Shown: positions 33,580-42,879, counted from the stretch's first letter. The stretch: 64,000 nucleotides of DNA from Agromyces cerinus subsp. cerinus (GCF_900142065.1 NZ_FSRJ01000002.1:310001-374000); one strand, 5' to 3'. Numbers and translations: made by a program. The notes: generated from the sequence alone by a model not told the origin.

Positions 33580-33618
33580 CGGCGGGGCGGTGGGCACACG
33601 GTGCTCGCCGCCCCGCCG
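33580..33618 (+). terminator. Very strong hairpin terminator after the glycosidase-like gene
   Basis: Arms CGGCGGGGCGG (33580-33590) and CCGCCCCGCCG (33608-33618) are perfectly complementary, and the inside (GGGCAC/GTGCTC) continues the stem to a 3-base loop. It starts 12 bases after the stop. Downstream, CCGCCCCG-type units repeat several times to about 33653. Confidence 0.8.
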
Positions 33619-33695
33619 CCCCGCCGCCCCGTCGTCTCGCCGCCCCGCCGACCGACACGCGAGTGGCCGCGGAGCCCGCAGCGATCGTGCTCGGC

Positions 33696-34049
33696 TCAGC
33701 GACCCGTCTGGTCGTGCTCGGCGATGTCGCGATCGAGGTCGTCCTCGATGAGGAGATCGCGGCGCACGTGATCGCTGCGGTAGGCCGAGCGGCCGAGCAT
33801 GTGCGCGGTCATCGGCTGGGTGAGCAGCTGGAACGTCATGACGAGCACCACGGTCGTGAGCACACCCCAGGTCGGCACCTGCACGACGATCGCGACGAGC
33901 ACGGTCGCGAGCCCGAGCACCTGCGGCTTCGTCGCGGCGTGCAGTCGGGTCAGCACGTCGGGGAACCGCACGATGCCGATGCCCGCGGCCATCGAGAGGA
34001 ACGCGCTCACCAGGATGAGGAGTCCGACGGCGATCTCGGCGGCGCTCAT
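33696..34049 (-). CDS. mnhG: Na+/H+ antiporter subunit G
   Basis: A 117-residue membrane protein with three hydrophobic segments (about residues 5-25, 38-58 and 62-84) and the MnhG motif RFPDVLTRLHAATKP. The C-terminal about 30 residues are a charged cytoplasmic tail. It is the last gene of the leftward Mnh/Mrp operon and overlaps mnhF by four bases. Confidence 0.92.
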   Translation of the reverse strand: MSAAEIAVGLLILVSAFLSMAAGIGIVRFPDVLTRLHAATKPQVLGLATVLVAIVVQVPTWGVLTTVVLVMTFQLLTQPMTAHMLGRSAYRSDHVRRDLLIEDDLDRDIAEHDQTGR

Positions 34050-34318
34050 GAGGCATCCTGCTTCGCCATGAACCGCGCGATCGAGATCGAGCCGACGACC
34101 GCGAACATCGCGAGCACGAGCATGACCACGAGGGTGTCGGTGTGCTTGTTGATCGCCATCTCGGCGCCGAGGGCGCAGATCGCGATGGCCAGCAGCACGT
34201 CGGTCGCGAGGGCCCGATCGAGGATCGAGGGGCCGCGGATGATGCGGTAGACGGCGGCGAGCGCGCCGATGCCGAACATGATGCCTGCCAGCAGGCTGAC
34301 GATCTGCATGAAGGTCAT
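34046..34318 (-). CDS. mnhF: Na+/H+ antiporter subunit F
   Basis: A 90-residue protein with three hydrophobic segments and the MnhF motif RIIRGPSILDRALATDVLL. The start overlaps the mnhE stop (ATGA) and the end overlaps mnhG. It is a small membrane subunit needed for assembly of the Mrp complex. Confidence 0.92.
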   Translation of the reverse strand: MTFMQIVSLLAGIMFGIGALAAVYRIIRGPSILDRALATDVLLAIAICALGAEMAINKHTDTLVVMLVLAMFAVVGSISIARFMAKQDAS

Positions 34319-34917
34319 GAGCCGGCTCCCTTCGTCTGCGAGCGGAGCGCCCGGCGTTCGCGACGGGCCTCGCGCACCGAGACGGCCTGCGCGTGAGTGC
34401 CGATGGCGAGCACGATGCGCTCCTCGGTGCCGAGCACATCGCGACGCACCCGATCGATGTCGGCCCGGGTGCGTGTGCCGAGGGCGTGCAGGTAGAGCAG
34501 GCCCCGCTCGCGGTCGATGTCGACGACGACGGTGCCCGGCACGACCGAGATCGCCTCGGCGGTCAGGGTGGTCACGAGATCGGAGCGGGTCAGCAGCTGC
34601 ACGGCGATGATCGAGTTCATCGGCTTCCACCGCGGGTCGATCGCGAGCACTGCGACCTGCAGCGAGGCGACGGTGACGTCGAACATCATGCGCAGGCCCA
34701 GCAGCAGGCCCCGCCACGGGTTGAACCGGCCGCTCAGCAGCACGGGCGGCAGGTAGAGCACCCGGGTCACGCCGATCGCGAGCAGGATGCCGGTCACCAC
34801 GGTGAGCACGGTCACCTGATCCCAGAGGAACACCCACAGGAAGACGAGGGCGACGAGCAGCGGCAATTGCCGCCAGACCGAGCGCCAGCGCGAGACATCC
34901 GTCGCAGCATGCGTCAT
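34315..34917 (-). CDS. mnhE: Na+/H+ antiporter subunit E
   Basis: A 200-residue protein. Two hydrophobic segments lie near the N-terminus (about residues 18-60), followed by the soluble MnhE core with SVVPGTVVVDIDRERGLLYLHAL at about 120-142. The C-terminal tail is basic and about 25 residues longer than in many homologues. It overlaps mnhD and mnhF. Confidence 0.92.
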   Translation of the reverse strand: MTHAATDVSRWRSVWRQLPLLVALVFLWVFLWDQVTVLTVVTGILLAIGVTRVLYLPPVLLSGRFNPWRGLLLGLRMMFDVTVASLQVAVLAIDPRWKPMNSIIAVQLLTRSDLVTTLTAEAISVVPGTVVVDIDRERGLLYLHALGTRTRADIDRVRRDVLGTEERIVLAIGTHAQAVSVREARRERRALRSQTKGAGS

Positions 34918-36494
34918 CGGATGCCTCCAGGGAAGACGGTGGAGACGTAGGCGCCGGCATCGAGCAGATCGGCCGCGGCACGCCCGGTGAGCTCGAAGAG
35001 GGGGCCGGCGAACACCGTGAGGCAGACCGTCAGCATGACGAGCGCGCTCGTCGCGACGACCATGAGCACCGGCGTGGTGCGGGTCGCGGTGACCGTGGCG
35101 CCCTCTGGGGCCTCGAGCACCGAACCGAGCAGCACCGACTCGTAGCCCTCGAGCTCGCGTCGGCCGCGCCAGAACGCCATGTTCCAGAAGCGGGTGAGCG
35201 CGTAGAGCGTGATGAGTGAGGTGATGGCGCCCGCGGCGATCACGATCCAGACGAGCCAGGCGTTCGCGGGGTCGGCCGCGGCCTCCTCACCGCCCGCGAG
35301 GAACAGCCCGGTCTTGCCGAGGAAGCCCGAGAACGGCGGGATGCCGCCGAGGTTCAGGGCAGGGATGAAGAACAGCACGCCGAGCAGCGGCGAGGCCTTC
35401 AGGAGCCCAGCGAGCCGGTTGATGGAGGTCGCACCGCCGAACCGTTCGATGAGACCGGTGGTGAGGAAGAGCGTCGTCTGCACCGTGATGTGGTGCACGA
35501 CGTAGTAGATCGTCGCCGTGTAGCCGAGCTGGGTGCCGAGCGCGATGCCGAAGATCATGTAGCCGATGTGGCTCACGAGCGTGAACGAGAGCAATCGCTT
35601 GATGTCGGCCTGGGTGAGCGCGCCGAGGATGCCGATGAGCATGGTGAGCCCGCCGATCACCATGAGGAGCACCGTGACGTCGCTCTCGGTGAAGATCACC
35701 GTCTCGGTGCGGATGATCGCGTAGACGCCGACCTTCGTGAGCAAGCCGGCGAACACGGCGGTGACCGGCGCCGGTGCCGTCGGGTAGGAGTCGGGCAGCC
35801 AGAACGAGAGCGGGAAGACCGCCGCCTTGATGCCGAACGCGATGAGCAGCAGCAGGTGCAGCATGAGCTGCACCTCGCCGGGCAGCTCGGCGAGGCGCAC
35901 CGAGAGCTGCGCGATGTTCACCGTGCCGGTCGCGCCGTAGACGAGGGCGATCGCGCTCAGGAAGAACAGCGACGAGACGAGGCTCACGATGATGTACGTG
36001 ACACCCGCGCGGATGCGCTCGCCGGTGCCGCCGAGCGTCAGCAGCACGTAGCTCGCCGACAGCAGGATCTCGAAGCCGACGTAGAGGTTGAACAGGTCGC
36101 CCGCGATGAACGCGTTGAAGACGCCCGCCGAGAGGATCAGGTACGAGGGGTGGAAGATCGACACCGGCGTCTCGCGATGCTGGTCGGCGATGCCCTGCCC
36201 GACCGAGTACACGAGCACGACGAGCAGCATGATCGCCGAGATGACGAGCATGATCGCCGAGAGGCGGTCGACGACGAGGGTGATGCCCCACGGGGCATCC
36301 CACCCGCCGACGTAGACGACGGCCGGGCCGTTCGCGTCGACCGAGACGAGCAGCACCGCGGCGATCACGGTGACCGCGGCGAGCACGCCGAGGCTCACCG
36401 CCATCTGGGCGCGGCGGTGGCGGCCGAGGATCAGGGCGCCGGCCGCGCCGAGCAGCGGCAGCAGCACGACGAGGGGCACGAGCACGGCGGTCAT
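34914..36494 (-). CDS. mnhD: Na+/H+ antiporter subunit D
   Basis: A 526-residue, roughly 14-segment membrane protein related to complex-I antiporter subunits. Typical stretches are VYVGWD-like N-terminus, FNAFIAGDLFNLYVGFEILLSASYVLLTLGG, FGIKAAVFPLSFWLPDSYPTAPAPVTAVFAGLLTKVG and LNLGGIPPFSGFLGK, with membrane lysine and glutamate residues used in proton movement. It overlaps mnhC and mnhE by four bases. Confidence 0.95.
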   Translation of the reverse strand: MTAVLVPLVVLLPLLGAAGALILGRHRRAQMAVSLGVLAAVTVIAAVLLVSVDANGPAVVYVGGWDAPWGITLVVDRLSAIMLVISAIMLLVVLVYSVGQGIADQHRETPVSIFHPSYLILSAGVFNAFIAGDLFNLYVGFEILLSASYVLLTLGGTGERIRAGVTYIIVSLVSSLFFLSAIALVYGATGTVNIAQLSVRLAELPGEVQLMLHLLLLIAFGIKAAVFPLSFWLPDSYPTAPAPVTAVFAGLLTKVGVYAIIRTETVIFTESDVTVLLMVIGGLTMLIGILGALTQADIKRLLSFTLVSHIGYMIFGIALGTQLGYTATIYYVVHHITVQTTLFLTTGLIERFGGATSINRLAGLLKASPLLGVLFFIPALNLGGIPPFSGFLGKTGLFLAGGEEAAADPANAWLVWIVIAAGAITSLITLYALTRFWNMAFWRGRRELEGYESVLLGSVLEAPEGATVTATRTTPVLMVVATSALVMLTVCLTVFAGPLFELTGRAAADLLDAGAYVSTVFPGGIR

Positions 36495-36997
36495 GGCCTG
36501 CCCTCCTCATCGTCTCGGTCGCGAGCGGATGCCTCGAGCTCGAGGCCTTCGTCGGGCTCCTCGTCGCTGGCATCGATGAGGTCTTGGATGGCCTGGTCGT
36601 CGGCCGCCGAGCTGCGGATGAGGTCGGCCGCCTCCTCGGCGTCTTCGACCATGTCCTCCTCGTCGTCGACGAGGTCGCCCTTCGCGCCGAGCTGCGCGAG
36701 CCACCACGAACGGTAGATCAGCGCGAGCATGAACGCCGTGATGCCGAGGTTGATGACGATCGCCGTCAACACGAAGGCTTGCGGAAGGGGATCGGAGATC
36801 GTGTCGGGGTCGACGCCCTCGCCGAGGATGGGCGCGAGCCCCGGCGCCCCGCTCATGAGGTAGATGAGGATGTTGACGGCGTTGCCGACGAGCAGGAAGC
36901 CGATGAGCACGCGGGTGAGGCTGCGCTCGAGCATGATCGAGACGCCCGCGCCGAAGAGCACGGCCATGAGCACCACGAGGGTCAGTGAGGCGGTCAT
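36491..36997 (-). CDS. mnhC: Na+/H+ antiporter subunit C
   Basis: A 168-residue, NuoK-like protein. Three hydrophobic segments lie in the first about 100 residues (MLERSLTRVLIGFLLVGNAVNILIYLM, then DPLPQAFVLTAIVINLGITAF). The last about 65 residues form an unusually long, strongly acidic cytoplasmic tail (VDDEEDMVEDAEEAADL, EEPDEGLELEASARDRDDEE) that is not part of the core family fold. It overlaps its neighbours by four bases on each side. Confidence 0.93.
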   Translation of the reverse strand: MTASLTLVVLMAVLFGAGVSIMLERSLTRVLIGFLLVGNAVNILIYLMSGAPGLAPILGEGVDPDTISDPLPQAFVLTAIVINLGITAFMLALIYRSWWLAQLGAKGDLVDDEEDMVEDAEEAADLIRSSAADDQAIQDLIDASDEEPDEGLELEASARDRDDEEGRP

Positions 36998-39900
36998 CGG
37001 CGGGCCTCCTCGGGGTTCGGCAGGCGGGCGCCGCCGCTGTACTCGGCGCCGTCGGCGTGCTCGACGCCTTCGCGGTAGGCAGCGCCCTCGCCGTCGCCGG
37101 TCGTGAAGTCGCCGTCGCCGTCGTCGGCGGTCTGACGCTCCTCTTGACGGTCGACCTCGCCGCCGAGCGAACGCAGGATGTCGAGCACGAGGCCGACGAC
37201 CACGAGGTAGACGCCGATGTCGAAGAGCGTCGAGGTGCCGATCGAGATCGTGCCGAGCAGGGGCACCTCGGTCTCGAACCAGGCGGACTCGAAGACCGGG
37301 CCGCCGAAGAGCAGCGAACCCGCGGCGGTGCCCGCGGCGAGCAGCAGGCCCGTGCCGAGCAGCCTGCCGGCGTCGACCGGCGCCGCCTCACCGAGCTCGT
37401 ACCGGCCACCGGCGAGGTAGCGCGCGACGAGGGCGAGGCCCGCGAGCAGGCCGCCGGCGAAGCCGCCGCCCGGGGCGTTGTGCCCGACGAAGAGGAGGAA
37501 CACCGACACGATGATCGCGGGGTGGAAGAGCAGGCGCACGAGCACCTCGATGAGGATCGAGCGGTTGCGCGGCGAGATCGTGCGGCCGGCCAGGAGCCAG
37601 GTCTGTCTGGTCTCGGCGGCCTCGCCCGCGGCATCCGTCTCGCCGGCGGTGTCGGCGAGGCTCGTACGCGGGGCGCGGATCGACCACGCGGGCTCGGGCA
37701 CCGGCCGCAGTCGGTCGCGACGGTTCACGAGTCCCTCGACGTGGTCGAGGCGGGGCGCGCCGCCCGTGCGGCCCGAGACGAAGATGAGGCTCGCGACACC
37801 GGTGGCGACCGCGACGAGCACCGAGATCTCGCCGAGGGTGTCCCACGCGCGGATGTCGACGAGCATGACGTTCACGATGTTCTTGCCGTGCGCTTCGATC
37901 GCGAGGGCGGGCAGGCCCTCGGCGATGGTCGGCTCGATGCGGGCGCCGAGGGCGACGAGGCCGAGCACGCCCATGACGATGCCGGCGAGGGCGCCGATGA
38001 TGCCGCGCGCGAGCTTGTGCACCGGCGGATTGCGCTGCGCGATCTGCTTGGGCAGGCGCCGCAGCACGAGCACGAAGACGACGAGCACGATCGTCTCGAC
38101 GAGTGCCTGCGTGAGTGCGAGGTCGGGGGCGCCCGACATGCCGAAGAGCAGCACGAGCCCGTAGCCCGTGACGCTCACGAGCAGCACCGCCGTCATGCGC
38201 TGGCGCACCGTGGCCGCTGCGATCGCGGCGACTGCCATGACGAAGGCCAGGAACGGTTGCGCGGGATAGTCCCACAGCCGGATCTCGCTCGGCCACGAGG
38301 TGTTCAGGATGGAGAGCGTGCCGAGACCGCCGATGAAGACCGCGACGATGATCGCGAGGTAGCCGGGAAGGCCGCGCGACTGGATCGTGGTGGTGACGGT
38401 CGCGGCGACCCGGTCGACGACCGAGACGATGCCGAGGTAGCCGCGGGCGGAGTCGAGCACGGGCGCCACGGCGGCCTGCAGGCGGGCGACCCGCTGGCGG
38501 CCCCACACGAGCAGTGCACCGAGGGCGAAGACGACGGCCGAGATCGCGAGGGCGGGCTCGAGGCCGTGCCAGAGGGCCAGGTGGTAGTCGTGGCTGCCGG
38601 GCAGTTCGTCGGCGTACGCCGCGAGCAGCGGCTCGATGAACGGGATCGCGAACGCCGCGACGAGGCTGGCGGCGGCGAGGAGGCCGGGCGCCACCGCGAT
38701 CGCCGGGCTCGGGGCGTGCAGCGCGCAGTCCGCGACATCCTTCTTGGAGTAGAAGGCGCCCCAGACGAAGCGCACCGAGTATGCGACCGTCAGCACCGAA
38801 CCGGCGAAGGCCGCGATGAGCGAGACCCATGCCCATCCGTCGCCAGCGGCGACCGCCTCGAGGAAGGCGGAGAACACCGCCTCCTTCGCGACGAAGCCGA
38901 GCAGCGGCGGCACGCCCGCCATGGATGCCGCGGCGACGATGCCGATCGTCGCGATCACGGGCATACGTCGGCCGACGCCCGAGAGCTTGCGCCAGTCGCG
39001 AGTGCCCGCGGCGTGGTCGACGATGCCGACCACGAGGAAGAGGGTCGCCTTGAACAGGGCGTGCGCGAGCAGCAGGGTGACGCCCGCGAGTGCGGCGTCG
39101 CGGGTGCCGAAGCCCGTGACCATGACGAGGAAGCCGAGCTGGCTCACGGTGCCGTAGGCGAGCAGGAGCTTCAGGTCGTACTGGCGGAGCGCGCGCCAGC
39201 CGCCGACGAGCATCGTGAGCGCACCGAGCCCGATGACGATCGGATGCCACACGTCGAGATCGGCGTACCCGGGTGCGAGGCGCGCGACGAGATACACGCC
39301 CGCCTTCACCATGGCGGCGGCGTGCAGGTAGGCGCTCACCGGCGTGGGTGCGGCCATCGCGGCCGGCAGCCAGAAGTGGAACGGCACGAGGGCGCTCTTG
39401 GAGATCGCGCCGAGCAGCACGAGCGCGATCGCCCACTCGCCGGCCGCGCCGGTGACGGGGTGCGCGACGAGCTCGGACAGCGAGGTCGTGCCGCCGTCGA
39501 CCGCGAGGATGACGAGGCCGACGAGCATCGCGAGCCCGCCGAAGGTCGTGACGGTCAACGCCTGCAGCGCGGCTCCGCGGCTCTCTTTGCGGCCCGTGTA
39601 GTGGCCGATGAGGAGGTACGAGAGCACGCTCGTGGCCTCCCAGAACGTGAACAGGATGAACACGTCGTCGGCGGTGACGAGGCCGAACATGACGCCGGCG
39701 AAGGCGAGCAGGAGGGCCGCGAATCGCCCGAGTGCGGGCTCGTCGTCGGCGAAGTAGTGCATGCAGTACAGCAGCACGAGGGCGCCGACACCCGTGACGA
39801 TGAGGGCGAGGAGCAGCGCGAGGGCGTCGAGACGGAAGCTGAGCGCGATGTCGAGGGTCGGGATCCACGGCACGATCTCGACGACCGGGGTGCCGGCGAG

Positions 39901-40044
39901 CACGCCGGGCATCCAGGTGAGCAGCAGTACGAAGACCGCGGCGGGCAGCAACGCGATGACGGCGAACACGCGGCGCCCGAGCCACTTCGTGAGCAGCGGC
40001 GTGACGAGGGCGAGCGCACCGAACAGGGCGAGGCTGAAGATCAT
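36994..40044 (-). CDS. mnhA: Na+/H+ antiporter, fused subunits A and B
   Basis: A 1,016-residue membrane protein. Residues about 1-770 are MnhA (FRLDALALLLALIVTGVGALVLLYCMHYF, LFTFWEATSVLSYLLIGHY, PFHFWLPAAMAAPTPVSAYLHAAAMVKAGVY). Residues about 825-940 are MnhB (ILIEVLVRLLFHPAIIVSVFLLFVGHNAPGGGFAGGLLAG). The tail (about 945-1016) is charged and polar. The ATG at 40044 has GAGGAGGG just upstream. It heads the operon mnhA(B)-C-D-E-F-G; no separate mnhB is present, which fits the fusion. The complex exports sodium or potassium in exchange for protons and supports alkali and salt tolerance. Confidence 0.95.
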   Translation of the reverse strand: MIFSLALFGALALVTPLLTKWLGRRVFAVIALLPAAVFVLLLTWMPGVLAGTPVVEIVPWIPTLDIALSFRLDALALLLALIVTGVGALVLLYCMHYFADDEPALGRFAALLLAFAGVMFGLVTADDVFILFTFWEATSVLSYLLIGHYTGRKESRGAALQALTVTTFGGLAMLVGLVILAVDGGTTSLSELVAHPVTGAAGEWAIALVLLGAISKSALVPFHFWLPAAMAAPTPVSAYLHAAAMVKAGVYLVARLAPGYADLDVWHPIVIGLGALTMLVGGWRALRQYDLKLLLAYGTVSQLGFLVMVTGFGTRDAALAGVTLLLAHALFKATLFLVVGIVDHAAGTRDWRKLSGVGRRMPVIATIGIVAAASMAGVPPLLGFVAKEAVFSAFLEAVAAGDGWAWVSLIAAFAGSVLTVAYSVRFVWGAFYSKKDVADCALHAPSPAIAVAPGLLAAASLVAAFAIPFIEPLLAAYADELPGSHDYHLALWHGLEPALAISAVVFALGALLVWGRQRVARLQAAVAPVLDSARGYLGIVSVVDRVAATVTTTIQSRGLPGYLAIIVAVFIGGLGTLSILNTSWPSEIRLWDYPAQPFLAFVMAVAAIAAATVRQRMTAVLLVSVTGYGLVLLFGMSGAPDLALTQALVETIVLVVFVLVLRRLPKQIAQRNPPVHKLARGIIGALAGIVMGVLGLVALGARIEPTIAEGLPALAIEAHGKNIVNVMLVDIRAWDTLGEISVLVAVATGVASLIFVSGRTGGAPRLDHVEGLVNRRDRLRPVPEPAWSIRAPRTSLADTAGETDAAGEAAETRQTWLLAGRTISPRNRSILIEVLVRLLFHPAIIVSVFLLFVGHNAPGGGFAGGLLAGLALVARYLAGGRYELGEAAPVDAGRLLGTGLLLAAGTAAGSLLFGGPVFESAWFETEVPLLGTISIGTSTLFDIGVYLVVVGLVLDILRSLGGEVDRQEERQTADDGDGDFTTGDGEGAAYREGVEHADGAEYSGGARLPNPEEARR

Positions 40045-40433
40045 TCACCCTCCTCGCGCTCGCACCGTTCGCTCAGTTTATCGGCAGGCTGTTCCGCGCC
40101 CGAGGCGTGTTGTATGCCGAGAGCGGAATCGAGGCGGGGAAGGGGACATCGTTGCTTGCCACCGTGCGCTCAGCGGCATGAGGGCATCTGTGCACCGCTG
40201 GCAGCTCGAGACCTTTATGCAATCTCGATAAAGCTCGATAAAGCTCCGAAACTCCGCAGGGGCGTCGTCGCGAGGTGGCGCGCCTCGCCGACGACCTCGA
40301 GGTCGTCGGTGCCCGAGATGAGTGCCGAGATCCGTGGCGTTCGCTGCTGGTCGCGGGGTGCAGCGCGCAGACCGACGCGCCGTCGCGAGCGACCGACCTG
40401 CCCCCGACCCCGCCATCACGAGAGGATGTCCAG
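40045..40433. other. Non-coding region between mnhA and the ankyrin gene, with repeat and possible gene remnant
   Basis: It holds the leftward mnhA leader (a TAAACT-type -10 at about 40074-40080 is possible), a direct repeat CTCGATAAAG at 40224-40233 and 40234-40243, and an imperfect hairpin CTTTAT/ATAAAG across the same place. On the minus strand a start-less frame of about 65 codons, ending at a TAA near 40219, reads like the C-terminal end of a protein (ISALISGTDDLEVVGEARHL). On the plus strand the frame of the ankyrin gene is open upstream and passes a lipobox-like LLVAGC near 40345. Neither is a convincing gene. Confidence 0.5.
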
Positions 40434-41042
40434 ATGACCGAGACCCCTGCACCCCAGCTGCCCGACCCCGACGGAACCCTGCTGAGTGCGGCATCCGCCG
40501 GCGACACGGCGACGGTCGACCTCGCGATCCGCGCGGGAGCCGACCTCGAGGCCCGAGACGAGCGACGGCGCACGGCGCTGCTGCTCGCCGTCACCGGCGA
40601 TCACGTCGAGGCGGCGAAGCTGCTCGTCGCCGCCGGTGCCGACCCCGACGCGCTCGACGACCGCCACGACACCCCGTGGCTCGTGACCGGCGTCACCGGA
40701 AGCGTCGCGATGGCCGAGGTGCTGCTGCCCGCGAACCCCGACTTCACGATCGTCAACCGCTACGGCGGCATCTCGGTCATCCCGGCGGGCGAGCGCGCCC
40801 ACGTCGAGTACCTGCAGCGCGTGCTGCAGACCGACATCGACGTGAACCACGTGAACAACCTCGGCTGGACGTCGCTGCTCGAGGCCGTCATCCTCGGCGA
40901 CGGCGGCCCGCGTCACCAGGAGACGGTGCGCGTGCTGCTCGAAGGCGGGGCCGACCGCTCGATCGCCGACCGCGACGGGGTCACCCCGCTTCAGCACGCC
41001 CGAGCGAAGGACTACGACGAGATCGTCGCGCTGCTCGGCTGA
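40434..41042 (+). CDS. Ankyrin-repeat protein
   Basis: A 202-residue protein made of about five ankyrin repeats (for example DGTLLSAASAGDTATVDLAIRAGADLEARD, RRTALLLAVTGDHVEAAKLLVAAGADPDALD, DGVTPLQHARAKDYDEIVALLG). Such proteins bind other proteins; some bacterial ones protect or accompany a catalase or an enzyme partner, but no such partner is next to this gene. ATG at 40434 with AGAGGA upstream. In-frame codons upstream include a lipobox-like LLVAGC but no convincing signal-peptide start, so a cytoplasmic protein is preferred. Confidence 0.85.
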   Translation: MTETPAPQLPDPDGTLLSAASAGDTATVDLAIRAGADLEARDERRRTALLLAVTGDHVEAAKLLVAAGADPDALDDRHDTPWLVTGVTGSVAMAEVLLPANPDFTIVNRYGGISVIPAGERAHVEYLQRVLQTDIDVNHVNNLGWTSLLEAVILGDGGPRHQETVRVLLEGGADRSIADRDGVTPLQHARAKDYDEIVALLG

Positions 41043-41066
41043 ACATGCAGAACGGCGGATGCCCGG

Positions 41067-42134
41067 TCAGGGCGTGTCGCAGCGCCCATCGGGCGGCATG
41101 CCGACGCGCTTCCGCCAGTCGGTCCACAGCCCGGCGCTCACCGGGTCATCGGGGTCGGGGGCGCAGTCCGAGGCGTTGATCCGAGCGTCTCCGATCACGA
41201 CACTCAGTCCGACAGCGTCAGCGGGCACCGCGTCTGCGAAGTCGAGCATGATGGGCCACCTCGCCGTCTCGCGGAACCGGCTCTCCCACTCGCCGGGTGC
41301 GAGTTCGTCGGGCGAGAGGTCGGTGAGACGGATCGCCACCGTCAGCTCCTGCGGTTCGGGCGCCTCGCCGTCGTAGGGTTCCGTGGGCGTCAGCCACTCG
41401 AACTTGAACACGGATCCGCCCAGGGGTCGGGCCCGATCGAAGGGCGCCTGGAACGCGGCGACCTGCTCGATCTGCTCGTTCGGCATGGGGAGATCGACCC
41501 AGGTCGCCCCGCCGGGGAGGGTCCCACCGGGACGGAGCTCGATCGACGTCTCGGATGCCGCATGAGCAGGCTGGCGCTCGTACTCGTCGTTGAACGCGGC
41601 GACGAGCGCGGCCTGCTGCTCGGGGGAGTACGAACCGTCGACCCGCACGGTCCGCCGGAACCCGGGCTCGTCTGCCCGCCAGTCGTGCTCGAGCACGACG
41701 TGGACTCGCTCGAAGTCGTCGACGAGCGCTCGCCACCGCTCGGCTTCGAAGACGGCGGTGCGATCGTCGACGCCCGTGCCGATCTCGAACCTCGGCACAC
41801 GGTCGTACTCGCCGATCGCCTCGACCATGAGTGTCGTCTCGTTCTCGGAGCGTCCGCCTGCGGAATGCTCATTCCAGACCCGCACCACCTCCACGTACTG
41901 GTCGTCCTCCGCGTTCGGCTCCATGGTGACCCTGGCATCCCATCCGAAATCCGAGGTGACGCCGTTGCCGTTCACGCTCGCGCTCGCGAACTTCACACCG
42001 GGGAGTCCGAACAGCGCGCGCTGGACACCGGCTGCCGCGCTCTCCGGACCCCAGGAGCACGCCGTCAGCAGCGAGAGCGCGACCGCGGCGATGATCCCGG
42101 TCGCGGTGATGCGGATCGTGGTCCGTGTGCCCAT
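41067..42134 (-). CDS. Lipoprotein of unknown function
   Basis: A 355-residue protein with a lipoprotein signal: basic start, a hydrophobic stretch (ATGIIAAVALSLL) and lipobox LLTAC with the cysteine at about residue 26. The mature part is acidic and starts with SWGPESAAAGVQRALFGLPGVKFASASVNG. Overall it looks like repeated alpha/beta modules; I recognise no family. It is convergent with the ankyrin gene (24 bases apart). Confidence 0.7.
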   Translation of the reverse strand: MGTRTTIRITATGIIAAVALSLLTACSWGPESAAAGVQRALFGLPGVKFASASVNGNGVTSDFGWDARVTMEPNAEDDQYVEVVRVWNEHSAGGRSENETTLMVEAIGEYDRVPRFEIGTGVDDRTAVFEAERWRALVDDFERVHVVLEHDWRADEPGFRRTVRVDGSYSPEQQAALVAAFNDEYERQPAHAASETSIELRPGGTLPGGATWVDLPMPNEQIEQVAAFQAPFDRARPLGGSVFKFEWLTPTEPYDGEAPEPQELTVAIRLTDLSPDELAPGEWESRFRETARWPIMLDFADAVPADAVGLSVVIGDARINASDCAPDPDDPVSAGLWTDWRKRVGMPPDGRCDTP

Positions 42135-42174
42135 GACCCGGAAGCCTAACCGCCGCGGTGCCGCTCAGCCGACG

Positions 42175-42879
42175 TCACGCCGCCGCGCCGCCGAGGTAGG
42201 CGTTGCGCACCTCGGGCAGCTCGACGAGCTCCGCCGGCGTGCCCTCGAGCACGACGCGGCCGCGCTGCATGACCACGGCACGGTCGGCGATGCCGAACGA
42301 GGCGCGCACGTTCTGCTCGACGAGCAGCACCGCCATGCCGCGCCCGCGCAGCTCGGTGAGCACCTTCATGATCTCGGCGACGACCTTCGGCGCGAGCCCG
42401 ATCGACGGTTCGTCGAGCATGATCGCCTTCGGCGCGGCCATGAGGCCCCGGCCGATCGCGACCATCTGCTGCTCTCCGCCCGAGAGCGTGCCCGCCGCCT
42501 GACCGAGCCGTGGTTGCAGCCGCGGGAAGAGCTCGAGCACGGCCGCGAGGTCGCCCTTGCCGCCGCGGCTCCAGGCGCCAAGCATGAGGTTGTCGCGCAC
42601 CGACAGCGTCGGGAAGCACAGGCGGTTCTCGGGCACGTGGGTGAGTCCGAGCGCCGCCATCTTCTCGGTCGGCTTGCCCGTGATGTCGACGCCGTCGATC
42701 GTCACGGCGCCGGCGGTCGGACGGATCAGGCCGTTGAGCGCACGCAGGAGCGTCGTCTTGCCGGCGCCGTTCGAGCCGACGACGGTCACGATCTCACCGG
42801 GTGCGACCGAGAGGCTCACCTCGTGCAGGATCGCGAGCTTGCCGTAGCCCGCGTCGAGGCCTTCGACGGCGAGGGTCAT
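42175..42879 (-). CDS. livF: Branched-chain-type ABC transporter ATPase LivF
   Basis: A 234-residue ATPase with Walker A GSNGAGKTTLL near residue 35, signature LSGGEQQMVAIGRGLM near 132, Walker B AIMLDEPSIGLAP and the switch histidine region replaced by the LivF-type VEQNVRAS. LivF members pair with LivG under a LivH/LivM permease. The ATG at 42879 overlaps the stop of the upstream fused gene by four bases. It is the last gene of the livK-H-MG-F unit. Confidence 0.93.
   Translation of the reverse strand: MTLAVEGLDAGYGKLAILHEVSLSVAPGEIVTVVGSNGAGKTTLLRALNGLIRPTAGAVTIDGVDITGKPTEKMAALGLTHVPENRLCFPTLSVRDNLMLGAWSRGGKGDLAAVLELFPRLQPRLGQAAGTLSGGEQQMVAIGRGLMAAPKAIMLDEPSIGLAPKVVAEIMKVLTELRGRGMAVLLVEQNVRASFGIADRAVVMQRGRVVLEGTPAELVELPEVRNAYLGGAAA

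Noticed and set aside
40275..40433. Upstream extension of the ankyrin gene as a lipoprotein signal (LLVAGC).
   Set aside because: The residues ahead of the lipobox are charged (LADDLEVVGARDECRDPWR), not a signal peptide, and the ATG at 40434 has its own ribosome site.
36985..40437. A 1,150-residue plus-strand frame opposite the Mnh operon.
   Set aside because: It is a shadow of mnhA: a long run of Glu/Arg/Asp/His-rich sequence, with no membrane segments and no ribosome site.
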